NCBI RefSeq assembly: GCF_030813115.1
Contig: NZ_JAUSTY010000001.1
Span: forward strand, 248,001-312,000
Source of the DNA: Bacillus horti
GTDB lineage: Bacteria; Bacillota; Bacilli; Caldalkalibacillales; JCM-10596
Length of the DNA stretch: 64,000 nt
Reading direction: 5' to 3'
Each line of letters begins with the position of its first letter. The stretch's first letter is position 1. The notes below the pieces were generated by a model. That model ran no database searches and was not told the origin of the DNA. It was given only the letters and a program-made list of their open reading frames with translations. The position numbers and the translations under genes are program-made. Positions 8,369-18,100 of the stretch are shown in pieces.

Positions 8369-11300
8369 ATGCGTTCAATTCTAAAAGCGCGCTGGTTTGT
8401 CATTACAGCCTGGATAGCTGTAACTGTTTTATTAATGATTTTTATGCCTAACTTTAATGAGCTTGTCAGGGAAAAGGGACAAATCTCTGTACCAGACGGG
8501 TATTCTTCAAGCTATGCTCAAGAGCTATTAAGAGAACTGGGGGGTGAAAGTGATTCTACGAGTACACAAATTGCTCTTGTTTTTCATAACCCAAATGATT
8601 TAAGCTCTGCAGATATTAATCAAATTGAACAGGTTCTGAAGATATACGAAGAAAATAAGAATGAATTTGGTCTTTCTAGTGTCAATACTCACTTTAATAC
8701 ACCTGAATTAGAATCTCAATTTATCGCACCAGACGGGAAAACAATCCTCGCCGCTTTAGATGTTGAGATTCAAGGTAGAGAGGTTTCTGAAATCCGTGAG
8801 GTGCTACAGCAGCCTATTGAAAATCTTGATCTAGAGGTCTATTTAACAGGTCAGGCTCTTATTGATGAGGATACGATTGTAAGCGCACAGGATGGATTAA
8901 AGAAAACAGAATTTATAACAGTTGGATTTATTCTTATCGTTCTTCTATTGGTTTTTCGTTCTGTGGTCACACCGATTATTCCTTTAATTACAGTAGGATT
9001 TACCTACTTAGTATCTCAAGCTATCGTAGCTTATCTAGTAGAGTGGGTTAATTTCCCTCTTTCAACCTTCACACAGATTTTCCTTGTAGCTATTTTATTT
9101 GGGATAGGTACAGATTATTGTATCTTGATCCTAAGTCGTTATAAAGAGGAAATCGGAAGGAACGAAAAGATTAGTGATGCGATTATCGCTACGTACCGTA
9201 CAGCTGGAAAAACCGTATTTTTCAGTGCACTTGCTGTATTTGTCGGTTTTGCTAGTATTGGCTTCTCTACGTTTACTCTGTACCGCTCTGCAGCGGCTGT
9301 AGCTATTGGTGTTGCCATCCTAGTTATTGCTCTCTTTACTATTGTTCCATTTTTCATGTCAGTCATGGGTAAAAAGCTGTTTTGGCCAACAAAGGGCTCC
9401 ATTGAGCATAAACCGAGTAAATTCTGGGGAGCTATGGGTCGATTTTCTTTAGGGCGTCCTGTATTAGCTCTTGCCCTTGTGGCTATTATTATTGCTCCAT
9501 TTTTGATTACTTATGATGGGGAGGTCTCCTTTAACTCTCTTGATGAAATTGGTGACAGTTATGAATCCGTTAAAGGCTTTAATATTATTGCTGATAGCTT
9601 TCAGCCTGGTGAAGCCCTGCCTGGGAGCTTAGTGATCAAAAGTAAGGTTCCATTAGATAATGCCAAACAGCTTGTTCTGCTAGAAAATATCAGTAAGGAG
9701 CTTGCTCAGCTAGATGGAATCGGAAAGGTGAGAAGTGTAACTAGACCAACTGGTGATGAGCTGGAGGATTTCTTTGTAGCTAATCAGGCACACACGCTTA
9801 ACAGCGGACTTGGTGACGCCGATGATGGTCTGCGACAAATTTCAGATGGCCTTTCTCTGGCAAGCAGTGAGCTTCACTCTTCATCTCCAGAGCTTGAAAC
9901 GGCAATCAACGGAGTGAACGAGCTAGTGAATGGTACGGAGGAGCTACGAGATGGTATCGTTCAGCTAAGCACTGGCTTGCAACAAATTGAACAGGGAATT
10001 GTTGCTGGCTCAGCTGGGGCCACACAGCTTCAGGACGGGTTACGTGAGCTTCAAGCTAATTCTCAGCAGCTCGCTCAAGCAGCACGTGAGCTCCAGGCAG
10101 GTTATCAAGAAATGCAAGCAGGGCTGGGATCATTAGCTAGTCACTATGAAGAAATTGCTACACAGCTTAAAGGAATTTCGATGGGATTAGAAAGCCTAGC
10201 CCCACATTTTAATCAGCTAGCTGAAAGCTATCCAGAGCTACAACAAGACGTTAACTACGTAACAATTAGTGAAACGGTAAATCAGTTAACAGCTGGAAGC
10301 AAGGAGTTAACGGAAGGGCTTAACGTGTTAAATCAACAGTTTGCAGGTGTGGTAGCTGGATTTGGAGATGCGAATGCAGGACTTGATCAGGTTATTGGAG
10401 GAAACGAAGCTGTAGCCCAGGCTATGAATGAGATGATTGCTGGTATGGGAGATTTAGCTAATGGACTACAGCAAGCGGCTGCTGGACAGCAAAGTATTGT
10501 TCAGGAAATGCCCCAATTATCTGGAGGTTTAGAAGCCTTAAAAGGTGGTCAGCTTGAGATTCAGCAGGGCTTTAGAGATATGGGAGATCAGCTTTCTGCT
10601 CTGACGGATGGCCTTGATCAAAGCGTAGATGGGCTACATCAGGTTACTGATGGGCTTTCAGAGGCACAAACTTATTTAACTGGTTTATCTACGGGATCAC
10701 GAGGCTCTGCTGGTGTATATATTCCTGATGAGGCATTAACCTCAGAAGAGCTACAAACACTTTTTGATGTATACATGTCAGAGGATCGGTATATTGCTAA
10801 GTTTGATATTGTTTTTGCTGACAATCCTTATGCCACAGAAGCTTTGGATCTAGTACCCGAGATTGAAAGAACCTTACACCGTGTTGTTAAGGGAACAGAT
10901 TTAGAGGATATTGAATTTGGAATTTCAGGTGTATCAGGGATCTTTTCTGATTTAAGACAGATTTCCTCTGACGATTATAGTCAAACTGTTGTACTCATGC
11001 TTATAGGGATCTTTCTTATCTTAATTGTTCTGTTACGATCCATTATTGCACCGATCTATTTAATCCTATCCCTAGTTTTGTGCTACTTTACTTCTGTAGG
11101 AATCACTGAATTTATATTTGTAGATCTTCTAGGTTATACTGGCCTAAGCTGGGCAACACCATTCTTTGGTTTCGTTATCTTAGTAGCGTTGGGTATTGAC
11201 TATAGTATTTTCCTTATGGATCGCTTTAGAGAGCACTTAGATCAACCAATTGAGCAGGCTATGCTGACAAGCATGAAAAATATGGGGACTGTTATTATCT

Positions 11301-11485
11301 CTGCTGCTATCATTCTTGCCGGTACATTTGCAGCGATGCTACCTTCTGGAATGCTTTCCCTATTACAAATAGCTACAATCGTGATTTCTGGTCTGTTCTT
11401 ATACGCAGTTGTGTTCCTACCATTCTTCGTACCGGTGATGGTAAAGATATTTGGTCGTGCAAACTTCTGGCCATTTAAGAATTAA
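8369..11485 (+). CDS. MMPL/RND-family exporter (YdfJ-like) with XXXLXXG heptad repeats
   Basis: Large inner-membrane exporter of 1038 aa. There is one N-terminal transmembrane segment, an extracellular domain, a first MMPL bundle (about 190-385), a long extracellular insert, and a second MMPL bundle (about 880-1030). Each bundle carries the GIGTDYCILILSRY or GIDYSIFLMDRF proton-relay motif. The insert, about residues 477-772, is made of Leu-X-X-Gly heptads of the YhgE/Pip type (LVNGTEELRDG, LQDGLRELQ and similar), likely a long helical or coiled structure. The ATG at 8369 follows GAGGAGAAGGAG. Substrates are probably lipids or amphipathic drugs by family; the MarR partner suggests inducible detoxification. 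Confidence 0.93.
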   Translation: MRSILKARWFVITAWIAVTVLLMIFMPNFNELVREKGQISVPDGYSSSYAQELLRELGGESDSTSTQIALVFHNPNDLSSADINQIEQVLKIYEENKNEFGLSSVNTHFNTPELESQFIAPDGKTILAALDVEIQGREVSEIREVLQQPIENLDLEVYLTGQALIDEDTIVSAQDGLKKTEFITVGFILIVLLLVFRSVVTPIIPLITVGFTYLVSQAIVAYLVEWVNFPLSTFTQIFLVAILFGIGTDYCILILSRYKEEIGRNEKISDAIIATYRTAGKTVFFSALAVFVGFASIGFSTFTLYRSAAAVAIGVAILVIALFTIVPFFMSVMGKKLFWPTKGSIEHKPSKFWGAMGRFSLGRPVLALALVAIIIAPFLITYDGEVSFNSLDEIGDSYESVKGFNIIADSFQPGEALPGSLVIKSKVPLDNAKQLVLLENISKELAQLDGIGKVRSVTRPTGDELEDFFVANQAHTLNSGLGDADDGLRQISDGLSLASSELHSSSPELETAINGVNELVNGTEELRDGIVQLSTGLQQIEQGIVAGSAGATQLQDGLRELQANSQQLAQAARELQAGYQEMQAGLGSLASHYEEIATQLKGISMGLESLAPHFNQLAESYPELQQDVNYVTISETVNQLTAGSKELTEGLNVLNQQFAGVVAGFGDANAGLDQVIGGNEAVAQAMNEMIAGMGDLANGLQQAAAGQQSIVQEMPQLSGGLEALKGGQLEIQQGFRDMGDQLSALTDGLDQSVDGLHQVTDGLSEAQTYLTGLSTGSRGSAGVYIPDEALTSEELQTLFDVYMSEDRYIAKFDIVFADNPYATEALDLVPEIERTLHRVVKGTDLEDIEFGISGVSGIFSDLRQISSDDYSQTVVLMLIGIFLILIVLLRSIIAPIYLILSLVLCYFTSVGITEFIFVDLLGYTGLSWATPFFGFVILVALGIDYSIFLMDRFREHLDQPIEQAMLTSMKNMGTVIISAAIILAGTFAAMLPSGMLSLLQIATIVISGLFLYAVVFLPFFVPVMVKIFGRANFWPFKN

Positions 11486-11576
11486 CGAACTGTAATGAAA
11501 TTAAAATTCAATGAACGGAATGAATGTAATAAAAAATAAATCTTATTATTAAAGCTTACTGATTAGACAAATAGTT

Positions 11577-11620
11577 AAACCTCTTCCCCCCTTACAGAAA
11601 AAATGGAGGAAGAGGTTTTT
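11577..11620. terminator. Bidirectional terminator between MMPL gene and monooxygenase gene
   Basis: Arms AAACCTCTTCC and GGAAGAGGTTT. T tracts flank it on both strands, so it serves both convergent genes. Confidence 0.85.
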
Positions 11621-11630
11621 CTATTGCAGA

Positions 11631-12638
11631 TCAACCATTCTTGAGATTAAAAACCTGTGCAAGGAGTTCAAAGCAGTGCATGCGTTTCTGAAAATCTGGG
11701 ATAAGAGTAGCTCCCATAACTTCATTTACACCGTATGCATTGGCTAATTCTTCTATTTGCCTTTTTACAGAATTAGGATCACCAACAACCATTCTTTTTC
11801 GATTTTCACTAACCCTTAGTTGTTCATATGGACTAAGTTCATAGCTCTCTGCCATTTCAAGTGTTGGGATGCCCTCAGAAGTATAGCCCTGCTCAAGACG
11901 TAGAAGAGCCAAGTCTATTGTTGAGGCTAATTGCTCTGCCTCCTGTTCTGTTTCTGCACAAACTACAAAAATAGCTACACTAGCTTCAGGTTTGTCGTAA
12001 AGATTAGATGGCTGGAACCGCTCCTCATACTCTCTAACAGCATCTATGCCACCAACCGGATTAATGAATTGAGCAAATGTAAAGGCTGTCCCCCGCTCTG
12101 CTGCAATAGTGGCACTTCCATTCGTTGAGCCTAATAGCCACATTTCAGGAACTGTTTCTACCACTGGAGCCGCCGTCAATCCAGAAAAGCGATGCCCTTC
12201 AGGAAGCTGATCCGTCAAATATCCCATTAAATCGGCCACTTGCTCTGAATAATCAACTGGTATTCTCCTACCCTCTTGTAACGCTTTTGTAGCGATCGGC
12301 ATCCCCCCTGGTGCACGACCTAGACCAAGATCAATTCTTTTTGGATAAAGGGCCTCTAGCATGCGGAAATTTTCAGCAACCTTGTAAGCACTATAATGGG
12401 GTAGCATGACTCCACCAGATCCGAGCCTAATATGAGATGTATTCGCACCTAAATGAGCTATTAATATCTCCGGTGTTGATCCTGCTACAGATTTTGCATC
12501 ATGATGCTCCGAAACCCAAAAGCGAGTATAACCCAATTCTTCTGCAAGTTGAGCCATTCGTACGGTTTGCTGTAAGGCTTCAGGAGCTTTAATACCATAC
12601 GCAATTGGAGATTGATCTAAAATACTTAGCTTTATCAT
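11631..12638 (-). CDS. Luciferase-like flavin-dependent monooxygenase
   Basis: Bacterial-luciferase-fold (LLM) oxidoreductase of 335 aa, related to the YwcH/MsnO8 group. It starts with SILDQSPI and shows FWVSEHHD, RLGSGGVMLPHYSAYKVAE and DLGLGRAPGG, the conserved active-site and FMN-contact motifs. A cytoplasmic FMNH2-dependent oxidation is likely; the substrate is unknown. The ATG has a GGGTAGGAGTTACAG leader. A 15-bp palindrome upstream (12679-12693) suggests repression by a MarR/HxlR-type factor. It is divergent from the YcaQ-like gene and convergent with the exporter. Confidence 0.9.
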   Translation of the reverse strand: MIKLSILDQSPIAYGIKAPEALQQTVRMAQLAEELGYTRFWVSEHHDAKSVAGSTPEILIAHLGANTSHIRLGSGGVMLPHYSAYKVAENFRMLEALYPKRIDLGLGRAPGGMPIATKALQEGRRIPVDYSEQVADLMGYLTDQLPEGHRFSGLTAAPVVETVPEMWLLGSTNGSATIAAERGTAFTFAQFINPVGGIDAVREYEERFQPSNLYDKPEASVAIFVVCAETEQEAEQLASTIDLALLRLEQGYTSEGIPTLEMAESYELSPYEQLRVSENRKRMVVGDPNSVKRQIEELANAYGVNEVMGATLIPDFQKRMHCFELLAQVFNLKNG

Positions 12639-12678
12639 CTGTAACTCCTACCCTTCTTCTGTTATATATGATTATTTG

Positions 12679-12714
12679 CTAACTAATAGTTAGTGACCGT
12701 TTCTCTACAGTATA
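12679..12714 (-). promoter_or_regulatory. Extended -10 promoter with palindromic operator upstream of the monooxygenase
   Basis: Minus strand extended -10 TGATATACT (TATACT at 12709-12714) without a good -35. A 15-nt palindrome CTAACTA-A-TAGTTAG (plus strand) at 12679-12693 falls near +9 to +23. Redox- or quinone-sensing repressors often use such sites, but the regulator is not in the window. Confidence 0.45.
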
Positions 12715-12850
12715 TCAGAGTCTCTCTAAAACTCCTGCAATAATGCTTACCTTACTCACGCCGAGCTAGCCATTCGCTTTTTTATCTGATAAACTATAAA
12801 AAACATGACAGGAACATACATTCGTTCCACTACTATGTTTGGAGGTCACA

Positions 12851-14107
12851 ATGAAACCGATAAAAACAAGTAAACAAGTACTACGACGATTTTTATTAGA
12901 CAAACAATTCTTATTACCTAGAGCATCATCTGAAGCAAAAAAGCCTAGAACTGAAGGGCTAGTGAATAACTCAAAGGAAAGCCGGGTACTTGAGCTTATT
13001 CAACAGCTTGAATGTGTTCAAATCGATCCAGTAGCAGCGGTCAAGCCTAATCATCACCTAGTCCTTGGGGCAAGAATAGAAGACTATCAGCCAGAGGCAC
13101 TCAACCATCTTCTCCAACAGCATCGTGTTTTTGAGTACATGGCTAATGCTCTTTGTGTCATACCAATGGAGGATTACGCCTTGTTTGAGCCTACTAGACA
13201 GAGATTTCAGCTACATGTAAAGGATTCCCTCGATGGGTTGAAAGATACTGTGAACGAAGTACTCGCATCATTAGATAAAGAAGGACCGTTAATGGCCAAA
13301 GCCTTTCAATCTGGCCAAAGAGTACATGGTTACTGGGATAATCAGCAGGCCAAAACAAAAGCAACTACTCACGCCTTAAATTTATTAACAGATGCAGGAA
13401 TGATTCGAGTAGTTAATCGTGAAGGGAACCAGCGCTACTTTGATCTCACGACTAAAACAGTCCCTTCTTCTGAACTGACGAGATCAGCTACAATTGACCA
13501 ACATGAGGCTTCTAGACTTCTTATAGAGAAATATTTAAAGGCTTATCGCGTTTTTGAACCAAGCGATTCAAGATTTGGCTGGCAAAGATTCAAAGCGGTT
13601 GAAAGAAGGGAAATCATTCAGGCAGGAATTCGATTAGAGAAGATACAAGCCATACAGATAGAGGATGTACAGAAGGAGTACTATATCCTCAATGAAGATA
13701 TTGAAACACTCATGAACTATGAAGATGAAGCGAAAACACAAGCGCTTTCAGAAGAGGCACACATCTATTTTTTACCACCATTAGACAATCTTCTTTGGAG
13801 TAGACAGCGGCTTGTTGATTTATTTGATTTTTATTATAGATGGGAAATTTATACGCCTGCTAACAATAGAACATTCGGTTACTATACTATGCCTTTGTTA
13901 TTTGGTGATGCCTTAGTAGGTCGCGTAGACCCACAGCTAGATCGAAAGAAAGCCCACTTAACGTTTAACATCATTCATATCGAGGAGGCTTATCAGAAAG
14001 ATGCTTTGCTTTTAGATATTCTGCCAGCTGAGCTAAAGCGTTTTGCCCGGGAACATGGAGCTAAGACTTATTCCTTGGAAAAATCAAATGTACCTATAAA
14101 CCTATAA
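12851..14107 (+). CDS. YcaQ-like winged-helix DNA glycosylase-family protein
   Basis: Protein of 418 aa resembling the HTH_42/YcaQ family, whose E. coli member unhooks DNA interstrand crosslinks. Visible is the family QxD-type motif in LECVQIDPVAAVKPNHHLVL, the tyrosine-rich VFEYMANALCVIPME segment, and near the C-terminus LLWSRQRLVDLFDFYYRWEIY and LVGRVDPQLDRK. The ATG at 12851 follows GGAGGTCACA; the in-frame TTG at 12839 is rejected. A single gene with its own terminator. A role in DNA repair is inferred from the family only. Confidence 0.85.
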   Translation: MKPIKTSKQVLRRFLLDKQFLLPRASSEAKKPRTEGLVNNSKESRVLELIQQLECVQIDPVAAVKPNHHLVLGARIEDYQPEALNHLLQQHRVFEYMANALCVIPMEDYALFEPTRQRFQLHVKDSLDGLKDTVNEVLASLDKEGPLMAKAFQSGQRVHGYWDNQQAKTKATTHALNLLTDAGMIRVVNREGNQRYFDLTTKTVPSSELTRSATIDQHEASRLLIEKYLKAYRVFEPSDSRFGWQRFKAVERREIIQAGIRLEKIQAIQIEDVQKEYYILNEDIETLMNYEDEAKTQALSEEAHIYFLPPLDNLLWSRQRLVDLFDFYYRWEIYTPANNRTFGYYTMPLLFGDALVGRVDPQLDRKKAHLTFNIIHIEEAYQKDALLLDILPAELKRFAREHGAKTYSLEKSNVPINL

Positions 14108-14147
14108 AACTTACAAAATATTTTTTCTGATATCAACTATTCACTAT

Positions 14148-14197
14148 AAAAGCCCTACTGTTTGTTAGCTTAAGATCTAACACCACAGGGCTTTTTT
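14148..14197 (+). terminator. Terminator of the YcaQ-like gene
   Basis: AAAGCCCTACTGTTTGTTAG pairs with CTAACACCACAGGGCTTT with few mismatches and ends in TTTTTT. Confidence 0.85.
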
Positions 14198-14398
14198 ATG
14201 TTTTTTCACTACGTTTGAGCTTGGTAAAAGTATCGTCGATATAGCAGTGGTAAAGGGGCTTATTGAAATGTTCAGTTTTTGTTGAGTGCCATTTTATATA
14301 ATGCAATAGTGATTCCAATAAAAAGGGATATATTTCTAACTTCCCTAAACACATCCACTTATTCATTTTATGCAAGAAAGGAGGGATTCATTAGATTA

Positions 14399-15085
14399 AT
14401 GAAAAGAATAAAGGCTCTTATTGTAGGAAAAAAGCTGTTTTCCCGAGGTCCTTTAGGCTTTCTGCCTATCCTCTGTTTAGTAGTAGGGATAGCTCTGATA
14501 CTTTATCCTTGGGTCGATCAGTATGTGCAAAGCAAGGAGCAAAGCCGACTTTTATCTCAGTGGGATGCGCTTCAGCGAACACTAATAGCTGAATCATTAC
14601 GATCAAATGATTTAGAAGAGCAGAACGTAAGCGAGGATGAAGAGGACACTCCTCAGTTTTATGATGGAGCGATTGATATGGATGGATTCGCCGTTCTAGG
14701 AACGATTGAAATCAATAAAATCGAGCTACGAGAGCCGATTATTGAGGGAGTAGAAGAGAGAGCTTTGAAAATAGGAATTGGTACTGTAGTAGAGGAGCGC
14801 TTCCTGGGAGGAAACAGTAATTTCGTGCTGGCTGGTCATCGCAGTCTTACATATGGCAAGCAGTTTAATCGCATGGCGGAATTGGAAGAAGGCGACGAAA
14901 TTGTAATTACAACTACCACTGACCAGTTCGTCTACAAAGTATCATCGGCTTTTATTGTACAAGAGGATGATTTAAGTGTGTTAGAGCAAAGTGACAGTTT
15001 GGCAGAGCTGACACTCATTACCTGCGAATACGACCGAAGAAATAACCCAACACAGCGGTTGATTGTTAAGGCTCACTTAATCTAG
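14399..15085 (+). CDS. Sortase (transpeptidase) for the adjacent LPQTG adhesin
   Basis: Membrane-anchored sortase of 228 aa. It has one N-terminal transmembrane segment (about residues 19-37), an acidic linker, and a C-terminal sortase fold with catalytic His147 (LAGHRSL), Cys209 (LITCEY) and Arg220 (TQRLIVKA). The class is uncertain, A- or D-like by motif. The ATG at 14399 is 14 nt from a strong AAAGGAGG; an ATT at 14390 would fit that site better, so the start is not certain. A possible -10 TATAAT lies at 14297-14302. It is 28 nt upstream of a protein ending in LPQTGE, a dedicated enzyme-substrate pair. Confidence 0.93.
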   Translation: MKRIKALIVGKKLFSRGPLGFLPILCLVVGIALILYPWVDQYVQSKEQSRLLSQWDALQRTLIAESLRSNDLEEQNVSEDEEDTPQFYDGAIDMDGFAVLGTIEINKIELREPIIEGVEERALKIGIGTVVEERFLGGNSNFVLAGHRSLTYGKQFNRMAELEEGDEIVITTTTDQFVYKVSSAFIVQEDDLSVLEQSDSLAELTLITCEYDRRNNPTQRLIVKAHLI

Positions 15086-15113
15086 TTAAGAAAATATGGA
15101 GGAATGTTAAATA

Positions 15114-18100
15114 ATGAGAAGAAAGTTTGGTATTGTTGCCATTGCTTTTTTGCTTGCTTTCCAAACCCTTTTATTTGGAATGACAGGTATTGCGAATCAA
15201 GAGGGGGACCCGAATGGTGAAAACCCTGTTGATGAAGAAACTACAGTAACGGAGGATGTGTATGCTTCGGCTTCTAATATTAGCCTGCAAGCGTTAGCTC
15301 CTGTTCAACTAACTGATATTAAGCTGTACTATTTGGATGATGACAATACTCCAATAGATGTGGAAAGCCCCGAAGCTAAAACTCGTTTGAGTCGTGGAGA
15401 GAATGTCAGATTAACATATACTTGGTCTCTTCCTAATTCAGAGAACTATGGGGAAGGAGATTACTACGAATTTAACCTTCCCACTGAATTCAAGCTTCAC
15501 AGCGATATTTTGGATGAGCCTTTAGTATTTAATGGGGTGGATATCGGGACTTTTACAGTTACGGAATCGGATAATAGGGTTATCATGTTGTTTAATGACT
15601 TTGTAAACAGCTTCTCCAATATTGGAGGAACCCTTGAGGTTTGGAGTATTATTAACGAAAACCTGCAAAGCGTTACGTCAGAAGTTGAAATATACTTCCC
15701 ACTATTTGGTTCTGGTAAAACCATCCCAATTAAATTGAAGCCTTATGGGGGATCGCTTATCTCTAAAAGCGGAGAAGCAGATAGGGTCTATAATGGGAAA
15801 GAAATCATTTGGACTGTTGATATTAACACTGGATTAGAAGAGATCAGTAATGCATTGGTGACCGATGAAATCATTTCTGGACTTGAGCTAGATATTAGCT
15901 CAATTGCGGTCTATCGTCTAAATGTATCCTTAGATGGTGACCGAACACTAGGTGCTCTTGTTGATTCATCTGACTATACTGATTCATCTGCTGCAGATAC
16001 TCTAGAAATTGGTTTTGGGTTTGGAGATATTGACTCTGCCTATCGTATTATCTATACAACAGACATCACAGCAGAGTGGGAAGGATCAAGAAGTTTTCAA
16101 AATACTGCGAGATTAACTGGTAATGGTAGTATTAATCAGACAGCAAGTGCTACGGTTTCTGTAAGTCGAGGAGAATCACTAAACAAAAGAAGTACAAATT
16201 ACGATCCAGATGATCATACTATCACATGGGAGATTCAGTTTAATTATAATTCTCGCATCATTTCTGCAGTAGACGCTGTTTTAGTTGATCAGTTTGACAT
16301 CGAACAACCATCTGGTCAGACAGAACCTCTATCTATGAGAGTCGTTGGCGGACTTGTGCCATCATCGTTTGTGATTTACCAGATTACATTAAATGATGAT
16401 GGAGGAGAAACAGGTACACCTATTCGACTTGCAGAATCAGAATACAGTGTCGAACCAAACCCTGATGCTGATGGATTTGTATTACGTTTTAATAATGAAA
16501 ATGGTATTAGCGAGCCATATAAAATTGTCTATCAGACCCAAATCGTAGGAAAAGTATTTGTTGATCAAGATGCAAGCAACCAGGTTAGAATAGATGGTGA
16601 AAATAGGTGGAGGGGAGAAGGCGTTACCCTTCAACAAGGCATTCTGAGAAAAAGTAACTCTGGTATTAATTACTCAGCTAAAACAACAAATTGGCGTGTT
16701 ACTTTTAATGCTAATGAGTTCGATATGGAACAGGTGGAATTTACCGACGATTTCACCAACAGAGGGCTTCAATTGAGAGAAAATACGGTGACTATTAATG
16801 GAACTCCTATTGGTAGTACGACTCATGATTTAGAACCTATCAGCGGGGATTATAAAAATGGATTTACCATTACCTTTGATAGTGGTTCAACAATCAGTTC
16901 TCGATACGTAATTGATTATACGACTGATTTTATACCTGATGAAAGAACAAACAGAAATGGTAATTTTACCAATAGAGCTACCCTTGAGTGGAGTGAATCA
17001 GGCAGTACTCCATTTACAAAAGTAATTAATGCAGGGTTTACGCCAAATGATTACACACAAAATAACGGCTATAAGAATGGCTCTTACAACGCTGTTACAA
17101 AGGAAATAACTTGGAATGTAGGGTTTAACTATAACCTGATTGACATCGATCAGGCCATTGTAGAGGATTATTTTCTCTCTGGGCAACAGCTTGTTCCTGG
17201 ATCCATTGAAGTTTCTGAAATGGTCATTGCATCTGATGGTGACGCAAGCCGTGGAGCATCTGTAACTTCTGGGTTTACTATTGATACTAATTTAACAGAC
17301 GGTAACAATAACCCTGGGTTTAAAATCTCCTTCGAGAACCCAATTGATACAGGTTATATCATTACTTATAGAACAACGTTAGATGAGCTTCTTATTGTAG
17401 AGACGTACCCTAATATAGCTTATGTCTATGACGGTAGTGAAGAATTAACAAGGCTATCAGCTAGTGTTAGTGTGACACACGGTACAGAATATACGCATAA
17501 AGAAGCAGATTACACAAGCGGTGTTATAGTTGATTGGAGAATTTGGATCAATAGAGGACAATCTAGAGTACCAGCTGGAGCAAAGATAGTTGATACTCCA
17601 AGTGATAACCAAATCCTGCTTGAGGATTCCTTTGAGCTTTATGGAACACAAGTAAGTAGTGGTGGGCAGGTTACTAAGGATACTAATAACAGATTAGCTG
17701 AGGGAGTAGATTACACTCTAGAAATTCTAGTCGATGAATCGGGTAAAGAAACGTTTGAGCTAACATTTACGAACATACTAACCGTCCCTTATGTGTTAGA
17801 GTATCAGTCCTTTATCAACGCAAGAAACAACGAGTATGTCAGCAACACTGTTGAATTTCATGGGCAAGGTATTGCTGTAGAAACGACGGAATCAGAGGAA
17901 AGGATTCAGGTTAGACTATCTGGTGGCTCAGGTACTGGTAGTGGGCAGGTTGGAGATCTAGTGGTTGTAAAAGTTGACCATGATGATCAATCCATCCGCT
18001 TACCAAATGCTACCTTCTCCTTATACTTTGCTTCAAACAATAGACTTATTCGTACATTGGAAACAGGAGCAGATGGAACAGTAACATTTGAAAATCTATT

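Noticed and set aside
14370-14399. Nine-codon leader frame overlapping the sortase ATG (TAATG)
   Set aside because: No ribosome site before its ATG; the overlap is probably chance, though it could in principle couple translation.
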